Notes: generated by a model not told the origin, from the letters alone. Counted from the first letter of the stretch, positions 48,726-60,975 are shown. The stretch: 64,000 nucleotides of DNA from Schistosoma haematobium (GCF_000699445.3 NC_067200.1:14886510-14950509), one strand, 5' to 3'. Numbers and translations: made by a program.

Positions 48726-50610
48726 CCAATATATGAATGTATCCTATCAAAGTTTTTCAGAAGCTTATATCTAATCTTTGTTTTATTGCATAATAAGCGA
48801 GTTATTTGTATGATAATATTTAAGGTAATTCAACATGACCTGTTTATGCTAACAATCTTATACTAATAAAAAAATATCGGTTAGTTTATGACCAAGTGGA
48901 GATTTCGCCGCAACTTTGTTTATCTACAAAATCTGCTTTTAAATATAATATGAAATTCCACCACACATGTCAGGAATGGCTTCTTCAACTTCTCTAGTGA
49001 AAATGACGAATCTATTTTCCTTTTTAATAGTTTCTTGCGTATGTAACTGATCACATCCCTGGAGAGAGAATTTTTTGAGTAAAGTCGCGATAACAACTAA
49101 TGGAGAATAATATGGCTGCCGAAAGATCGAGACTTGCCATCGAAGATAAGTAAGATACGTCTTCTGGGATTACATGATCCCAGGTTTATGAACACCCGAC
49201 TCTAAAACCTTTAAGAACAGTTCCTGACCATGGCTCTGTTAAAGCAAATAAGACACTTATGGTTCCCGTTTTCTACCAGGTGAAATGCACCAAAGTTCAG
49301 TGTCGGAAGACCTTCGCTTTTAGAGAAGGCAATGAAAATTATTTCGTCTTTTGGCTTAATGACGAATTACTACTTGTTCTTAGTAAGTAGTTTAAGCACA
49401 CCAGACTATTTTGTAGGCTTACATTCTATTTCTTACGATCTTACTTCAAACCCATGTACCAATTAAACCAGTTTACTTATGTCCATATTAGAGTGTGCTA
49501 TTTGAAACTACATTCCTTCTCATCAGTGAATTCCTTTGTGCTTTTTAACCCTTGAAAAGTTATTAATCCCGGACAAACTAGCCATTCTCAAAAAGTAGCC
49601 CTTAATTCATATTCGATTTTGCTAACATTTTCGATTGACAGTTCTATGATGGATTTTTCATTCTTATTTACATCTAGATCATTTATAAAATGTGTTAATC
49701 AAATAAACCCGAGTCACCCGATTTTTATTGCATCAAAATTATCACAAGTATTTAGAGTCTCCTTATGAAGATACATCCGATATTTGGCCTACGGTCAAAT
49801 CAAAACTATCATCAGTAAGGATAGACGGAAACGATAAGCAAACTTAGTGTGAAGAGAAGTAATCTATCCTTCAATATGGCTAAGAACTGTTTTACAAGAC
49901 CACAATGCTTCAATCAAGTTCGAGGAACGATTGTAATACACATATGACATACAAATACAGACTTCCGTACCCTAAGAATGCGACTTATATATTCGATGTC
50001 ACCAGAGAGATTATTTTCAGATAAGTTCGAATTAAGGTCCTAACTGAATATACGAAAAAAGGCATTTCGGACTCGCAAATAAACTGCTTAATTTTTTTAG
50101 CGTACGATGCGTTATTTATCAAAGTGATGAATTCCGAGACTAATTTTCTGCAGATCCATTTAATTATGTTGATACTCTCTTAACACTATTTCAGACTACA
50201 AATTCAACTAAATTAAACCAGTAGTTTACGTGGTGATTGATTTTCTGAAATAAAGAAATTATCCATGTTGTCGTTTTCGATTTTTACGCGACAACTGGAA
50301 CCTAAATTTTGAATATTAATTACTGCTACGAATGATAACTGAAAGAATTTGTCGGATGTTCACAGGATTATTTTGAGCTACAGTGGTGGTTGGTCACTAG
50401 GACTAAACTTGTTCAGTGTCCATTTACCTAAGTCTGCTTCTTAATTCTTAACTGCAGTAATAAATAATGAATCCAGATTCAAAACAGAGATTATTCTATT
50501 GAATTCTCTATAACAACTGTCCAGTATGTAATATCAGAAAATATCATCACAAACTCAGGTTTAGTTTCATTGTTTACGAAAACGAATTAAAATTGTCAAA
50601 GATTTATAGG
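48726..50610. other. Intergenic or intronic DNA, nothing recognised
   Basis: About 1.9 kb, AT-rich; a moderately GC-richer stretch at 49050-49330 has no recognisable content. Confidence 0.4.
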
Positions 50611-50800
50611 TTAATTAATCGAAACCAGTAGGTCCTGGGCTCGAATCCCGTGGGGTGCGAGATCGTGGATGCGCACTGCTGAGGAGTCCCATACTAAGAC
50701 GAAACGGCCGTCCAGTGCTTTCAGGTTTTCCATGGTGGTCTAGCTTCAATTGGCTCATGATTTCAACCTGTGAAATTTCTAAAAAATCTCCACAATACCC
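50611..50800 (+). mobile_element. Smα-like SINE with hammerhead ribozyme
   Basis: B-box GGGCTCGAATCCC (from about 50638), then stem I GCACTG, core CTGAGGA (50679-50685), stem II GTCC/AGAC with one C-A mismatch, GAAA (50701-50704), stem III ACGG/CCGT, and GTC|CAGTGC (cleavage predicted after 50712) re-pairing with GCACTG. Core bases are intact; the stem II mismatch may slow cleavage. Tail GGTGGTCTAGCTTCAATTGG. Confidence 0.8.
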
Positions 50801-51584
50801 ATTCTGATAGTTAATCGATTGTTTGAACAATTTCATATGTGGTTCATGCAGACTACATAGCCATAAACATTGCTGAATAATATACTCATCTCTGTAGATG
50901 TGCGATCTCTTAAAAATGAACATGGAATGTCATTTACAACCTTGAATCATCGTATTCACATATACTTAGCCTATTGACTGATCCTTTCTCATCCAACTAC
51001 ATGGGTAAGAATCTTGTAGAGACGGATTATTTAGCCTTAATTTATAAACAATTTCTGTTATTATCCATATCTCATAATTTTAGTCGATATATATACAATG
51101 CTCATTATTGACTCTAATTTTTTTTAAAAATCGTTATGTTTACTTCCCTGTGTTAATAAATGTCATTCGGATTATCATTCTGTATAATGATCCTTTCATT
51201 TGGCTTTCACAGACGGATGGACGTTCTTATTACGTAGCGAACATTTACAAGGTATCCACTGTAGATACGTGTTAGGAGGGCTGTCAATCGAGATAGCTGC
51301 TGAGGTCCGAGACCTCGGGGGTCGTCGTAAAGTGTATAGATGAAGACAATGATAATATATATACATAATGTGAGTAATAGTGTAACCAAAATATGTTCAC
51401 TTATGTAATATTAGAAAAAGCTTAGGCTCAGTATTAAATTGTAGTCGACAAAAAATACAAGTATATGAAACTATAACAGTTTACGGAAAATGTACATACC
51501 AATGAATGAAAATAGCTAATAAACATTCAGAAACAATTAGTAACAGTTATAGAATCAGATACTTGTGAGTAAAAAGTTTCTACA
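50801..51584. other. AT-rich DNA, nothing recognised
   Basis: No gene or repeat recognised. Confidence 0.4.
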
Positions 51585-51665
51585 TGTTTGAACGGGTCCA
51601 AAAATAACTCTGACGTGAGAAGGTGGGTTAGAAGTTGTATGCCATCTCGATGAAGTAAAATCCAC
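51585..51665 (+). repeat. Dispersed repeat family B, copy 1
   Basis: Shares GGGTCCAAAAAT, AACTCTGACGT and AGAAGGTGGGTTAG with 52690-52735. Confidence 0.65.
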
Positions 51666-52508
51666 TGCCACAAAATCACTTAACCTGACAAGTTTCCAAA
51701 CTTTGACAGATAGTTTAAACACATGTACATATATCTTCTCAAATAAAAATTTACAAATTGTATGGGGTGGTGGTGTGTATAATTACTGAATATCTATGTA
51801 CATATATGTGGTGTTTGAATGAACTAATGATTCCTTTGTACTTGTTGAATACTTGATTCCGAATTCCAAATACAATACGTTCGTTCGTGCTTATCTAGTA
51901 CTTCTTGATCCGATTACGTTATTTCTGGGATTCTTAGTTCATACTATAATTCAAATACTCCTAATTATCATAATATATATAATTTTACTCAATTCAATAG
52001 CATAGTGTTGATTTATTCAGTCATTGTAACTGAGATAAATCACTTTTATACAATTGAAATCAGTCCACATGAATCGTTGATTATTTTGGGAGTTTCACAA
52101 ACATGACTAAGCTTATGAAGGTGCTATTTAGAGTTGGAAAATTCTGACCATCTACTTTATCCAAAATCTTGATATGCCAAATTTGGGAGCTGTTTTTCAC
52201 AATATGGTTGAGATTCTTCATTTGATAGACTTCATTAAATTTTGCAGACTTCAGTATTTTTAATCAGTCATTTAACTCCACAACGTAACTGATACTGATA
52301 CATGTAAATTCTAGAGATTACAGACATAATCCTCAAAAAGCCGAGATTCCTTCATCAGTAATTACCTGTAAAAAAGTTTTCAACAAAAATATTTTTTCAA
52401 ATCAATAGACAGAAATTTCAGAACAGAAAGAGTAGGAATTTTAAGATCACGTCATTGTTAGAGTTGTAAGCAACTATCCATACTCTCATCTAGAGTTTAA
52501 TATTCTAT
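51666..52508. other. AT-rich DNA, nothing recognised
   Basis: No gene or repeat recognised. Confidence 0.4.
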
Positions 52509-52519
52509 GTAATAGAATG

Positions 52520-52678
52520 TCAGTCAGTCAGTCAGTCAGTAACAACGTAGAACTTCGTACGTACATACATCAGTTCGAGTTGCCACACCACATTAGCACA
52601 GAGATGCAGTGGTCGGTTCAAATTCCGTAGTGGTAGAGGTAGTAAGAGTATAAACAGTAATCGGAAAGATTAGGGTTT
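52520..52678 (-). mobile_element. Short retroposon (family A) with 11-bp target duplication
   Basis: A 159-bp insertion flanked by perfect direct repeats GTAATAGAATG (52509-52519 and 52679-52689). One end is (TCAG)5, like the 3' tandem tail of RTE-mobilised retroposons, which implies minus orientation. The interior shares ACAACGTAG and CATTAGCACAG with the long family A copies. It split a family B repeat: the joined flanks match 51585-51665. Confidence 0.75.
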
Positions 52679-52689
52679 GTAATAGAATG

Positions 52690-52760
52690 GGTCCAAAAAT
52701 GAACTCTGACGTCAGAAGGTGGGTTAGGAGCTGATTGATAACCTTCTAAATGGATAGTAT
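52690..52760 (+). repeat. Dispersed repeat family B, copy 2
   Basis: Reads GGGTCCAAAAATGAACTCTG then AGAAGGTGGGTTAGGAG; its left edge was the target of the family A insertion. Confidence 0.65.
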
Positions 52761-53282
52761 CTACTTGTGTTTTAGCCAAAGTTTAAATGAAGGAACTGTA
52801 AAAACCACAAATATAATGTTTGTAGTTCGATCTTATAACCTGTAATTATTAAAAGTAATAAATTAGTACGATAATAATTATCTTCGAAGTATCCAACGTT
52901 GTGAATGTTGAAATTAGTAAACCAATAAATTATTACTAGTAATACAGAGGTTGTGGCACTTGGAATTGTTCTGTTACATTTAGGATTATCTCATATATAT
53001 GTACAGGAATAATGAAACAAACTGATTGTCTGATAGTGAATAAAAAACAAATTTGAAGGGAATTCTTGACCAGACTATTTTAAAGCATTAGCTTTAAACG
53101 ACTTTTAGCCAATCGGAAAACAGTGTTCAATCATAACAGAATCTGTAATATAAAAGTAGGTAAATTTCTGTGATGGTTCAGTTAACATGCTGAAAACCGA
53201 TCCACTACTCAAAACAATAGGTGGTAAAGAATTTCATCCATATGATTAAAAAAATCTTTCTTGAGGGACTTTATCTACTTAT

Positions 53283-53900
53283 TTGTTTAGACAAATAAGC
53301 ATTGGTACAAGGAGGCACCAAGAATATATACGCCACACTTCGTCATTCGATTTCTGTGAGGACTGGAATACTGGCCAGGTATCCAAACAGAAGCAGGTGG
53401 TTTTCTTAGTGGGTCACTCTTCGAGCCTTTCACCTACGGGTCTAATTCACAAGATAATAGAGCAACGTTAGGTGATGCAGTCCTATGGTAACCGGTGACC
53501 AACAACAGGTTCATACGCCGTTTGTTCCCTCAGGATCCCAGAGCACATGTGGGCCACTAGTCTGCAATCAGGGTCTCCCTATCCCACAGATGGATCCTCC
53601 ATACCCACCGACCTGGTTAAAGCGCCCGAATATTTGCTTTTCATTCCCACAATTTCGTTAAACAACGATTCCGCTTCAAGAAGTTAGTGAGTAGGACGTC
53701 CTCGACGGTGGCTGTGTATACACGTAGCCACATGTAGTTCTTCGGCATTTGATGCTGACCGCATTAGTTCTAATGGACTCATCTAGCTGAAGACGCTTGG
53801 TCACGCATCCGCACCAGATCACGAGTGGGAACACCGTGCTCAACTTCTCCCGCAACCGCTAGTCAGTTTAGATCAGTCACTTCTCGATATATTGGTAATC
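53283..53900. repeat. GC-richer block of unknown origin, probably a mobile-element fragment
   Basis: Composition departs sharply from the AT-rich surroundings over about 600 bp. A 62-codon frame at its start has no recognisable motif. No terminal repeats found. Called a probable dispersed repeat only on composition. Confidence 0.35.
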
Positions 53901-54097
53901 TATCGAATATAACTTCGAACCTCCTCGCTTATGACTTTTGATTTCACTGTGGGGAAACGATTCAATTATAGATGTTACTGGTTAAATTGTTGTCAAACTA
54001 CAAATACTTGTGGCGACTTCAAGCATTATAAAGGCTGAATAAGGGTAATTTTTACTAAGCTTTAGGTATGGAATAAGTGTGCTGTCGACTTACTTAC

Positions 54098-54640
54098 TTA
54101 CTTACGCCTGTTACTCCTTGTGAAGGAACATAGGCCGCTCACCAGCATTCTCCATCCAACCCTGTCCTGGGCTATCCTTTCTAGCTCCGTCCAGTTGTAA
54201 TTCATCCCTTTCATATCTGCTTCTATTTCCCGTTTTAATGTGTTCTTTGGCCTTCCTCTTTTCCGCTCCCCTTCAGGATTCCAAGTTAGGGCTTGCCTCG
54301 TGATGCAGTTTGATGATTTGCGTAGTGTATGTCTCATCCATTTCCATCGTCTTTTCCTAATTTCCTTTTCAGCTGGAAGTTGGTTTGTTCTCTCCCACAG
54401 AAGGCTGTTGCTGATGGTATCCGGCCAATGGATGTTGAGTATCTTGCGTAGACAACCATTTATAAATACTTGTACCTTCTTGATGGTGGTTGTTGTAGTT
54501 CTCCAACTTTCAGCCCCGTACAGTAAAACTGCCTTGATATTCGTATTGAAGATTCTCACTTTGATATTGGTTGAAAGTTGTTTTGAGTTCCATATGTTCT
54601 TCAGTTGTAAGAATTCCGTCCTTGTTTTGCCAATCCTCAC
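54098..54640 (-). pseudogene. RTE C-terminal domain, second copy
   Basis: 180 open codons: [64 protein letters not shown] and [10 protein letters not shown]. Better preserved than the first copy in this part. Domain function unclear but diagnostic for RTE. Confidence 0.85.
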
Positions 54641-55024
54641 CTATACATCTGCATCTGAACCTCCTTGTTCATCGACGATTCTTCCCAGGTATGTGAAGGA
54701 CTCCACATCTTCCAGAGTTTCCCCATCAATAGTGATTGAATTGCTGTTCCCCGTGTTGTATTTGAGGACCTTGGTTTTCCCCTTGTGTATGCTGAGGCCT
54801 ACTGATGCAGAGACTGCTGCTACACTGGCTGTCTTTATCTGCATTTGTTCATGTGTATGCGATATGAGGGCTAGGTCATCTGCAAAGTCCAAATCGTCTA
54901 ATTGATTCTGAGCTGTCCATTGTATTCCGTGTTTTCCCTTAGATATCGAGGTAGACAGTCTTGTCTGACTCCGGTCCTTACTTGGAATGCATCTGTCAGC
55001 TGTCCTCCATGCACCACCTTGCAC
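54641..55024 (-). pseudogene. RTE reverse transcriptase fragment with a deletion
   Basis: Keeps FADDLALISHTHEQ (catalytic FADD) and TYLGRIVDEQGG but has lost about 55 bp that in the other copy encodes the motif B segment after RQGCLL; the join shifts the frame. No active enzyme is possible. Confidence 0.85.
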
Positions 55025-55284
55025 TGTTGTCCGTCGTATGAGTTCCGGATAATATTGACAATCTTCTCAGGAACTCCGTAGTGTCGAAGAAGTTTCCATA
55101 ATGTCCTCCCATCTACACTGTTAAATGCTTTTTCATAATCAATGAAGTTGGTGTACAGTGACGAGTTCGACTCAACTGATTGTTCGACGATTATCCGTAG
55201 TGTCGCAATTTAGTCTGTGCACGACCGATGCATACGGAATCCAGCTTGTTGATCTCGAAGTTGGATGTCTACTGCGTCTTTCAT

Positions 55285-55828
55285 CTAGTTCACAACCAGG
55301 TAGCTTAATTTACTTTTCTGAAAATTCGAACTCATCATTAACACTACTCACTCGTTGGTTCGAGTATACACAGTTTATACTTAGAAACTACCTATATTTA
55401 GCTGACTGTACTTTCAGATTTTAGAAATTGTTTTGACCAACCTGGTACCAATTCGGCTATTATAACAGGATTTCCTACTATTTCTTCTTTTTGAACAAAA
55501 TAATCAACATTCTAGCATACTATATGATGACTATATCTGATTTCTAATCAACCCTTAACTTTCCCGTTAGCTTAACTGGGAATTTCATACCAATACCATG
55601 AGTGTTAAAACATTTACTACGAGTAGTATTGAGTTTTATTGTTTTGCTTTCTTTCAGATTTGTTACAATAATCTCAAATTTAGTGGGGATTTGGGAGCCG
55701 ATACTAAAGTGTTACTTAATTTTCCGTTAGGCAGTAGTCAACTTAGTTCTAACTTCAAGTGACCTGAAATGTTTCATTAGTGTTCCACCTAGCTTTCCAG
55801 CTTCCTGTTCCAAAGTTATTCGACAGAT
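55285..55828. other. AT-rich DNA, nothing recognised
   Basis: No gene or repeat recognised. Confidence 0.4.
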
Positions 55829-56290
55829 CAATCAGTCAGTCATGAGCAACGTAGAACCTGCCATATGCGTACTTCTGTTCAATTTACAATACCCCGTTAG
55901 CACAGCGAGACGACATTATCATGGCAAATCTCAGAGTAATAGAGGCAAAAACAGTATTGAAGGCGATAGTCAAGGCTATGGATTGAAGAAACGATTCGAG
56001 TCGAATATATGAATTAGTTCGATAAGAAATGTATTAGGTAATTTAGAAATTTAGGATATAAGGGAAGACAATGAGTGAATGTACCTGCACCATTAAGAAT
56101 GATTCAGAGTCATATTACACAAATATTGGTTACGATAATCAAACGGATCCCAACCAGGTTGTCTGCACCGACGTACATGGGTCAGTCCAACAGTCAGTGT
56201 CTTCATGGACTAATGTCACGTCCTGGTTTGTCTGCCTCTACCTTTCTTCCAACATAATCCTACACCAGCGACCATCGTGCGTTGAGGCAA
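55829..56290. repeat. Dispersed repeat family A, long copy 2
   Basis: Begins AATCAGTCAGTCATGAGCAA; landmarks as in 46778-47235. Two overlapping open frames inside are not conserved in the other copy. Confidence 0.65.
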
Positions 56291-56770
56291 TGATTTTGAG
56301 GAACACCATATTAAATTAATAAACACGAATGACCTTCAACTGCTATATATATTCCCCATTGTTTTCTCATTACTTGTTAACTGTTTTTTGGTCAGGTGAT
56401 AAGACGAGCTGTTCGGGCATTCATATCTATCTTATGTTTACACAGGAGTAGGAGCATTGCCACCTGACCTAAGACATGACTGGAACTGAACCATTCCCTC
56501 TAACAAATGATTAATGTCAAACTTCAATTAACTTCATGAATTTGAAGATACAGAATATAAGAACAATATTTTCCTTGTATAAGAACACAATCTTCTATAC
56601 AGCCTAGTAGATGGGCCTAATGACCTTTGACCTTGTTTCATCACACAGATTAGATTCTAGACAGTGAATATAACATAAACAACACAACACTTAAGAAATA
56701 GGGCTAATTTAATCGAAGCAGTAATTAATGAGACAAGCAGAATTGTATTTGATTAATATCAGAAGGGGTT
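56291..56770. other. AT-rich DNA, nothing recognised
   Basis: No gene or repeat recognised. Confidence 0.4.
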
Positions 56771-56990
56771 TTGTGGATATTATAGTGATTTCAATGGTTG
56801 AGATCATGAGTCCGTTGAAGCTAGACCACTATGGAAAACCTGGGTTCGAATCTCGCAAGGCGGGATCATGGATGCGTATTACTGAGGAGTCCCATAACAG
56901 GACGAAACAGCCATCAAGTGCTTCCAGGTTTCCCATGATGGTCTAGCTTCAACTGACTCATGATCTCAACCATTGAAAATCATATTTGAT
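56771..56990 (+). mobile_element. Smα-like element with hammerhead, flanked by its own tail in inverted orientation
   Basis: B-box GGGTTCGAATCTC (from about 56842), core CTGAGGA (56882-56888), perfect stem II GTCC/GGAC, GAAA (56904-56907) and an ATC cleavage triplet (56913-56915). The stem I strand is altered (GTATTA), which weakens folding. The 51-bp tail after the ribozyme (56924-56974) also occurs as its reverse complement directly before the B box (56793-56843), making a foldback. Confidence 0.78.
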
Positions 56991-57623
56991 AAACGATCAG
57001 TCAAAATGTAACTCATCATGACAACTGTGCAAATTAGATTATTTTGTTCAGTTTTAATTCACGATACATTTGTCTCAGAACCCAATAATGAACCAGGCAT
57101 ATTTGTATACTCTTGTTAGTAATCAAAAAGTTTAGTTAATAGAAACAAAGTTGTTCCATGCATAATTATATGGCGAAACTGTACTATCGATTATCTTCTA
57201 CGAGAATACGTAGAAATAAAAAGAATTTGAAATATGTTATATATAAATATCCACTAGTAATAAGTGAAAATAATATAAAATATAACAATTTTCCATTTAC
57301 CTTCACCCTCTAAAGTCAGACTGTCCATTATGAAACGTGTGTTAACTGACATATCTACACAACTACATCACAGTCCTAGAAAACTAGACTGAAATCACAT
57401 ATTTATCTGCTAAGGTTCTTATTTCTTTTCAATGTAGTTTTCATTCATCCAAATTCATGATTGTGTTATCATGCTTAATTTGATAGTTGGTACCTTGAGT
57501 TTTAATTCTGAAAATTTAGTATTTAATTCTGTTCAATGAATTTCACAATATGATAAAGGCTTCATAAATAGAATGACCAATATACAATACTGGTTTATCA
57601 AAACACTGACAACCGCCAACTTG

Positions 57624-57854
57624 GTGAGACTATAATTTATGGATGAACCAATCAGATTTACGATAACAGGTATTATAGCTGATGTCAGTTCGTGATGAAA
57701 ACCCTAAATCTAATTTCTAACCTTAACCATCAACTGTAAATCATAATCCTTATTCTTTAAACTGCTTCATAACCCTTATTTAACCCTAATAAGTAGGCAG
57801 ACACTCTCAAGGTCACTTCAGCGTTGCTCAAACGTCTATAAATTATAATCTCAC
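57624..57854 (-). mobile_element. MITE-like dispersed element, copy 2
   Basis: 231 bp with terminal inverted repeats GTGAGACTATAATTTATGGA and GTGAGATTATAATTTATAGA (18 of 20 match). The interior is the reverse complement of the copy at 37551-37838. No coding capacity. Confidence 0.72.
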
Positions 57855-60110
57855 GGAACAGTTTGGTTGAAAACCGAAATTATTAAACAATCGTTGTTTA
57901 TAACATTTAATCAATAATACCTATTCATAAGGCAAAATCTATACGTAAAATGGTGAGATAACCTCGACAATTTTCCCAAGTATAGAATAGTTTATCAAAA
58001 CTTACCAGTGAATTTAGAATCTATAATGCAACGAAATTTCATGACCTGAACCGGGGGGGACTAAGAAGATATGTTCATGTAAGAAACTTTTCTTCATTAA
58101 GTTAGAAAAAGATGAATTTCATTATAATTCTCTGTAGATAATATTCATTTATTGAGTGAATTAACTGTATTCATAATTTCTGTAAATTATGATAGTTATA
58201 TCATGTTGACAATTAATTTGTGAAACGAATCCCCTGTATAAAATGTATTCGTTGAAAAATAGGTTGTTTCAATAAGTATGTCTGCTTATATATTGAATAA
58301 TTCACTTGGCAAGTTTATCCATGTTTAAAAATATAAAATATAAATGTACAATATAAATCGCCGTCTAGTTTGATTACGTCAAACTACAGCCTATTCGGAC
58401 AAATGATCGATTAAAATAGATGTAGTAAAGTTATTTCTATTAAACCACTCCTATAACAGCACGATGATTACTTTGACCTTGAACATGTTAACTAATGACA
58501 GACAATCTATTTAATGTATATTTGCTACATGAAATACACCTGTTTGTATTCACTCTTTTAGCCTGTCCTTTTTAGTCACCCGGGTTTCGATCGCTAGACC
58601 AGTGGCGTTCTATGCGCTCTCTGACCCAAACGTTAAAATTATTAGAGAAAATAATGAAAGACTAGACAGACAGGTCTTGTATGCTAATATTGATTGTATT
58701 TTTTTAGGCCGTCACAGTTTATGACTATCTGCCCTTATTATTTTTAAAATAGGCTAAAGGATTTTCATATTTTCAATCGAGACGGATTCAGTTTTATACA
58801 ATTGAGATAACTTATTTGGTGGGTGACAATTTTAATATGTAATTTTTGGTATTGATTTATATAGAAATTTGCATAGAGATTCTTTATATTTATTTATTTA
58901 TTTATCTTGAATATTTATACAATATCAACTGTCAATATGTTCAGTTTTATTTACACTTGTGTTGTCATAGCATATATAAACTAGTTCATTGGAATAAGCT
59001 TTTAAAATAGTTGATTACAATGGATTATTTCTGTTACTAACTCTAATATCTTTGAATTTGGTCAATTATGTATAGTTTAAGTTGAACACATAGACGCACA
59101 CACACACACACACACATTAAGATCAGCTGTTTAGTTTATTACAAATGTACTTTTTTGTCCATTTTTGGTTAAATCTGGCTAGAGGTTGTACTAAAAACAT
59201 ATTAGGCATCATGATGGTAACAATTATATTACCTGGGATGATTTTAAGATGTTATTCAGTGTGTATGATTAATGCAACTGATAATCTACTTAATCGTTTA
59301 TTTTGGTACTTATTATCCTGCCTCATTAAAATTAGCACTGATCAATCCTTTTAATTTGGAAACTAGAAAAGCCATAATCCAGAGGATATATTCCGGTCAT
59401 CAGGGGTACTGAATGAAGCAAGAAATCTGTAGCAGACTTGAGTATTAACCGAAAGGAGACTGAACTAAGTCAAAACTTGAAACATGTTATGACACTGGTT
59501 TTGACCTAACGTTGTTTTTTTGCAATCGGAACCTTTAGATTATTTCTGTTTGATGGAGAGAAAAGCATTTATAATAAGGAGATTGAATAATACTATAATA
59601 TACCTCAATATTATATGGAAACATATTGGAAAGTCACAGGGTTATCACTCTCGAACTGCTTATAATTACTAATGTATCGAAGCGAAATTCGCCTCATTAT
59701 CTCATTTATCTATCCTAGCTGATAGTAATTTTACCGTTAGAAATTTGCTCTATTACATTCACTCTAATATTTTATCTATACTGTGAAAAATTAAGGTTTT
59801 TTACAACGGTCATGGAACACAAGTAATAGTGTATTATATTCAGTGAAGAGTTGTAAGGTATTCGGATCCAATGAGACATACCAATTTATGTTAGATTTTA
59901 TTTACACGTATATTATTTGAAGTGTTTCAAAGGACAACTTCAATCCAAAGTATAAACAAACATGAGTTCTTGTAATGGTAGGTCGTCTTACTGTTTTGTC
60001 AGAGTTAGTTAGTAATATATAAATGTTTTATATAAGTAAAGAATTTAGTTTTTTTAAACATTTCCATATTCTTGTTATACACTGTTGGATTTAAAACCAG
60101 AAACACAATG
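57855..60110. other. AT-rich DNA with short microsatellites
   Basis: Contains a TATT tetranucleotide run (about 58887-58906) and (CA)11 (59094-59116). A 69-codon frame at 59145 looks spurious. Confidence 0.45.
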
Positions 60111-60300
60111 AATTTACTTTTTTCTACGTAGAGTTTGTTTGTCAACGAGCATCGTAATGTATTGTGACGAGTAGCTTCTCGTCTTGTTTTTAATTCTTCA
60201 CTCACTGATTGATCTGTTGTGTAAAGTCTTTTAGTCAATATTGGTTTATTTAAAGATTCGGGACCATATTTACCAGAATAATGAATTGTTCACTTTGTCT
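60111..60300 (-). CDS. Candidate exon or exon relic of an unrecognised protein
   Basis: One frame reads HYSGKYGPESLNKPILTKRL, then YTTDQSVSEELKTRREATRH and NTLRCSLTNKLYVEKSKF, a protein-like mix with A/T-ending codons. A possible donor follows (AAAAA|GTAAAT). Upstream an in-frame TGA lies between it and the nearest good acceptor (CTACACAG), so the left boundary is unexplained; a pseudo-exon is equally possible. Family not recognised. Confidence 0.25.
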
Positions 60301-60552
60301 GTTCTATCTGTGTAGATGACAAAAACTAAAATTTCAGAGACCTGGTTCTATTCGTTTGTCTGTATTTTATGGAAGCTTAAAAAATGCTATTCGCTTTTTA
60401 GACTCAGCATTCCTCTCCCAATCAAAAATGTTAATTTTGACTTGGAGGGGTTATGAGGAAACTGGTCAATTTTGCAGGCTGTATTCATCGCAAAATGATC
60501 TCAATTTGCGTACCTTTAACTGCTATATAGCACTGGTCAGTCATTTCATTAG

Positions 60553-60620
60553 TGTGCGACTCCTCAGCAGTGCGCGCCCGCAAACCCTCAAGGAATCGGA
60601 CCCTAGGTTCTAAGGTCTCA
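60553..60620 (-). mobile_element. Truncated Smα-like fragment
   Basis: Minus strand reads GCGCACTGCTGAGGAGTC then stops matching; only the B-box side and the first hammerhead half remain. Confidence 0.65.
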
Positions 60621-60834
60621 AAGTAAATCAACCTCCGCAAAAGCTCTTCCACTAAATCACAATAAACAGTTGACAGCTGACATACTTCAAGATGTTCCTA
60701 AAGCTCTAGTTTGAGATCGTGACTAGTTGAGTTCAAACACCTCTAGAGTGAAACAACTGTTACTAGGGGCATCAAGTAGTTTATTGAACTAAATCTCCCA
60801 TTGATTGATATTGGAATTGTAATACCGGAAGCCG

Positions 60835-60975
60835 ACCTACTTGTTCTAATGGTCAGGGGGTCACAGTGAGAGCTGGTTTAGATCCCTGATAGAATCGTGT
60901 GTGCACACTGCTGATGGGTCCCATACTAGGAAGAACTGGCTGTCTAGTGCTCCATGGATTTCATAGGTACCCCAA
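60835..60975 (+). mobile_element. Degenerate Smα-like element
   Basis: tRNA-like head with B-box-like GGTTTAGATCCCT, then GCACACTGCTGATGGGTCCC. The core reads CTGATGG (A9 lost) and GAAAC has become AGAAC, so it is inactive. Stem II GTCC/GGA is still visible. Confidence 0.65.

Larger units (their letters stand above)
54089..55284 (-). mobile_element. 5'-truncated RTE element, second copy
   Basis: Carries the same GTAA-type 3' tandem and C-terminal domain as the element at 33.2-36.4 kb, but the 5' end stops within the RT region at about 55284. The RT motif B region is deleted. No clear target duplication seen. Confidence 0.85.

Noticed and set aside
54240..54905. 221-codon plus-strand frame
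   Set aside because: Antisense shadow of the second RTE copy.
58575..58635. Possible tRNA-like sequence near CCCGGGTTTCGATCGC
   Set aside because: No matching A box at a suitable distance and no cloverleaf stems; too weak to call.
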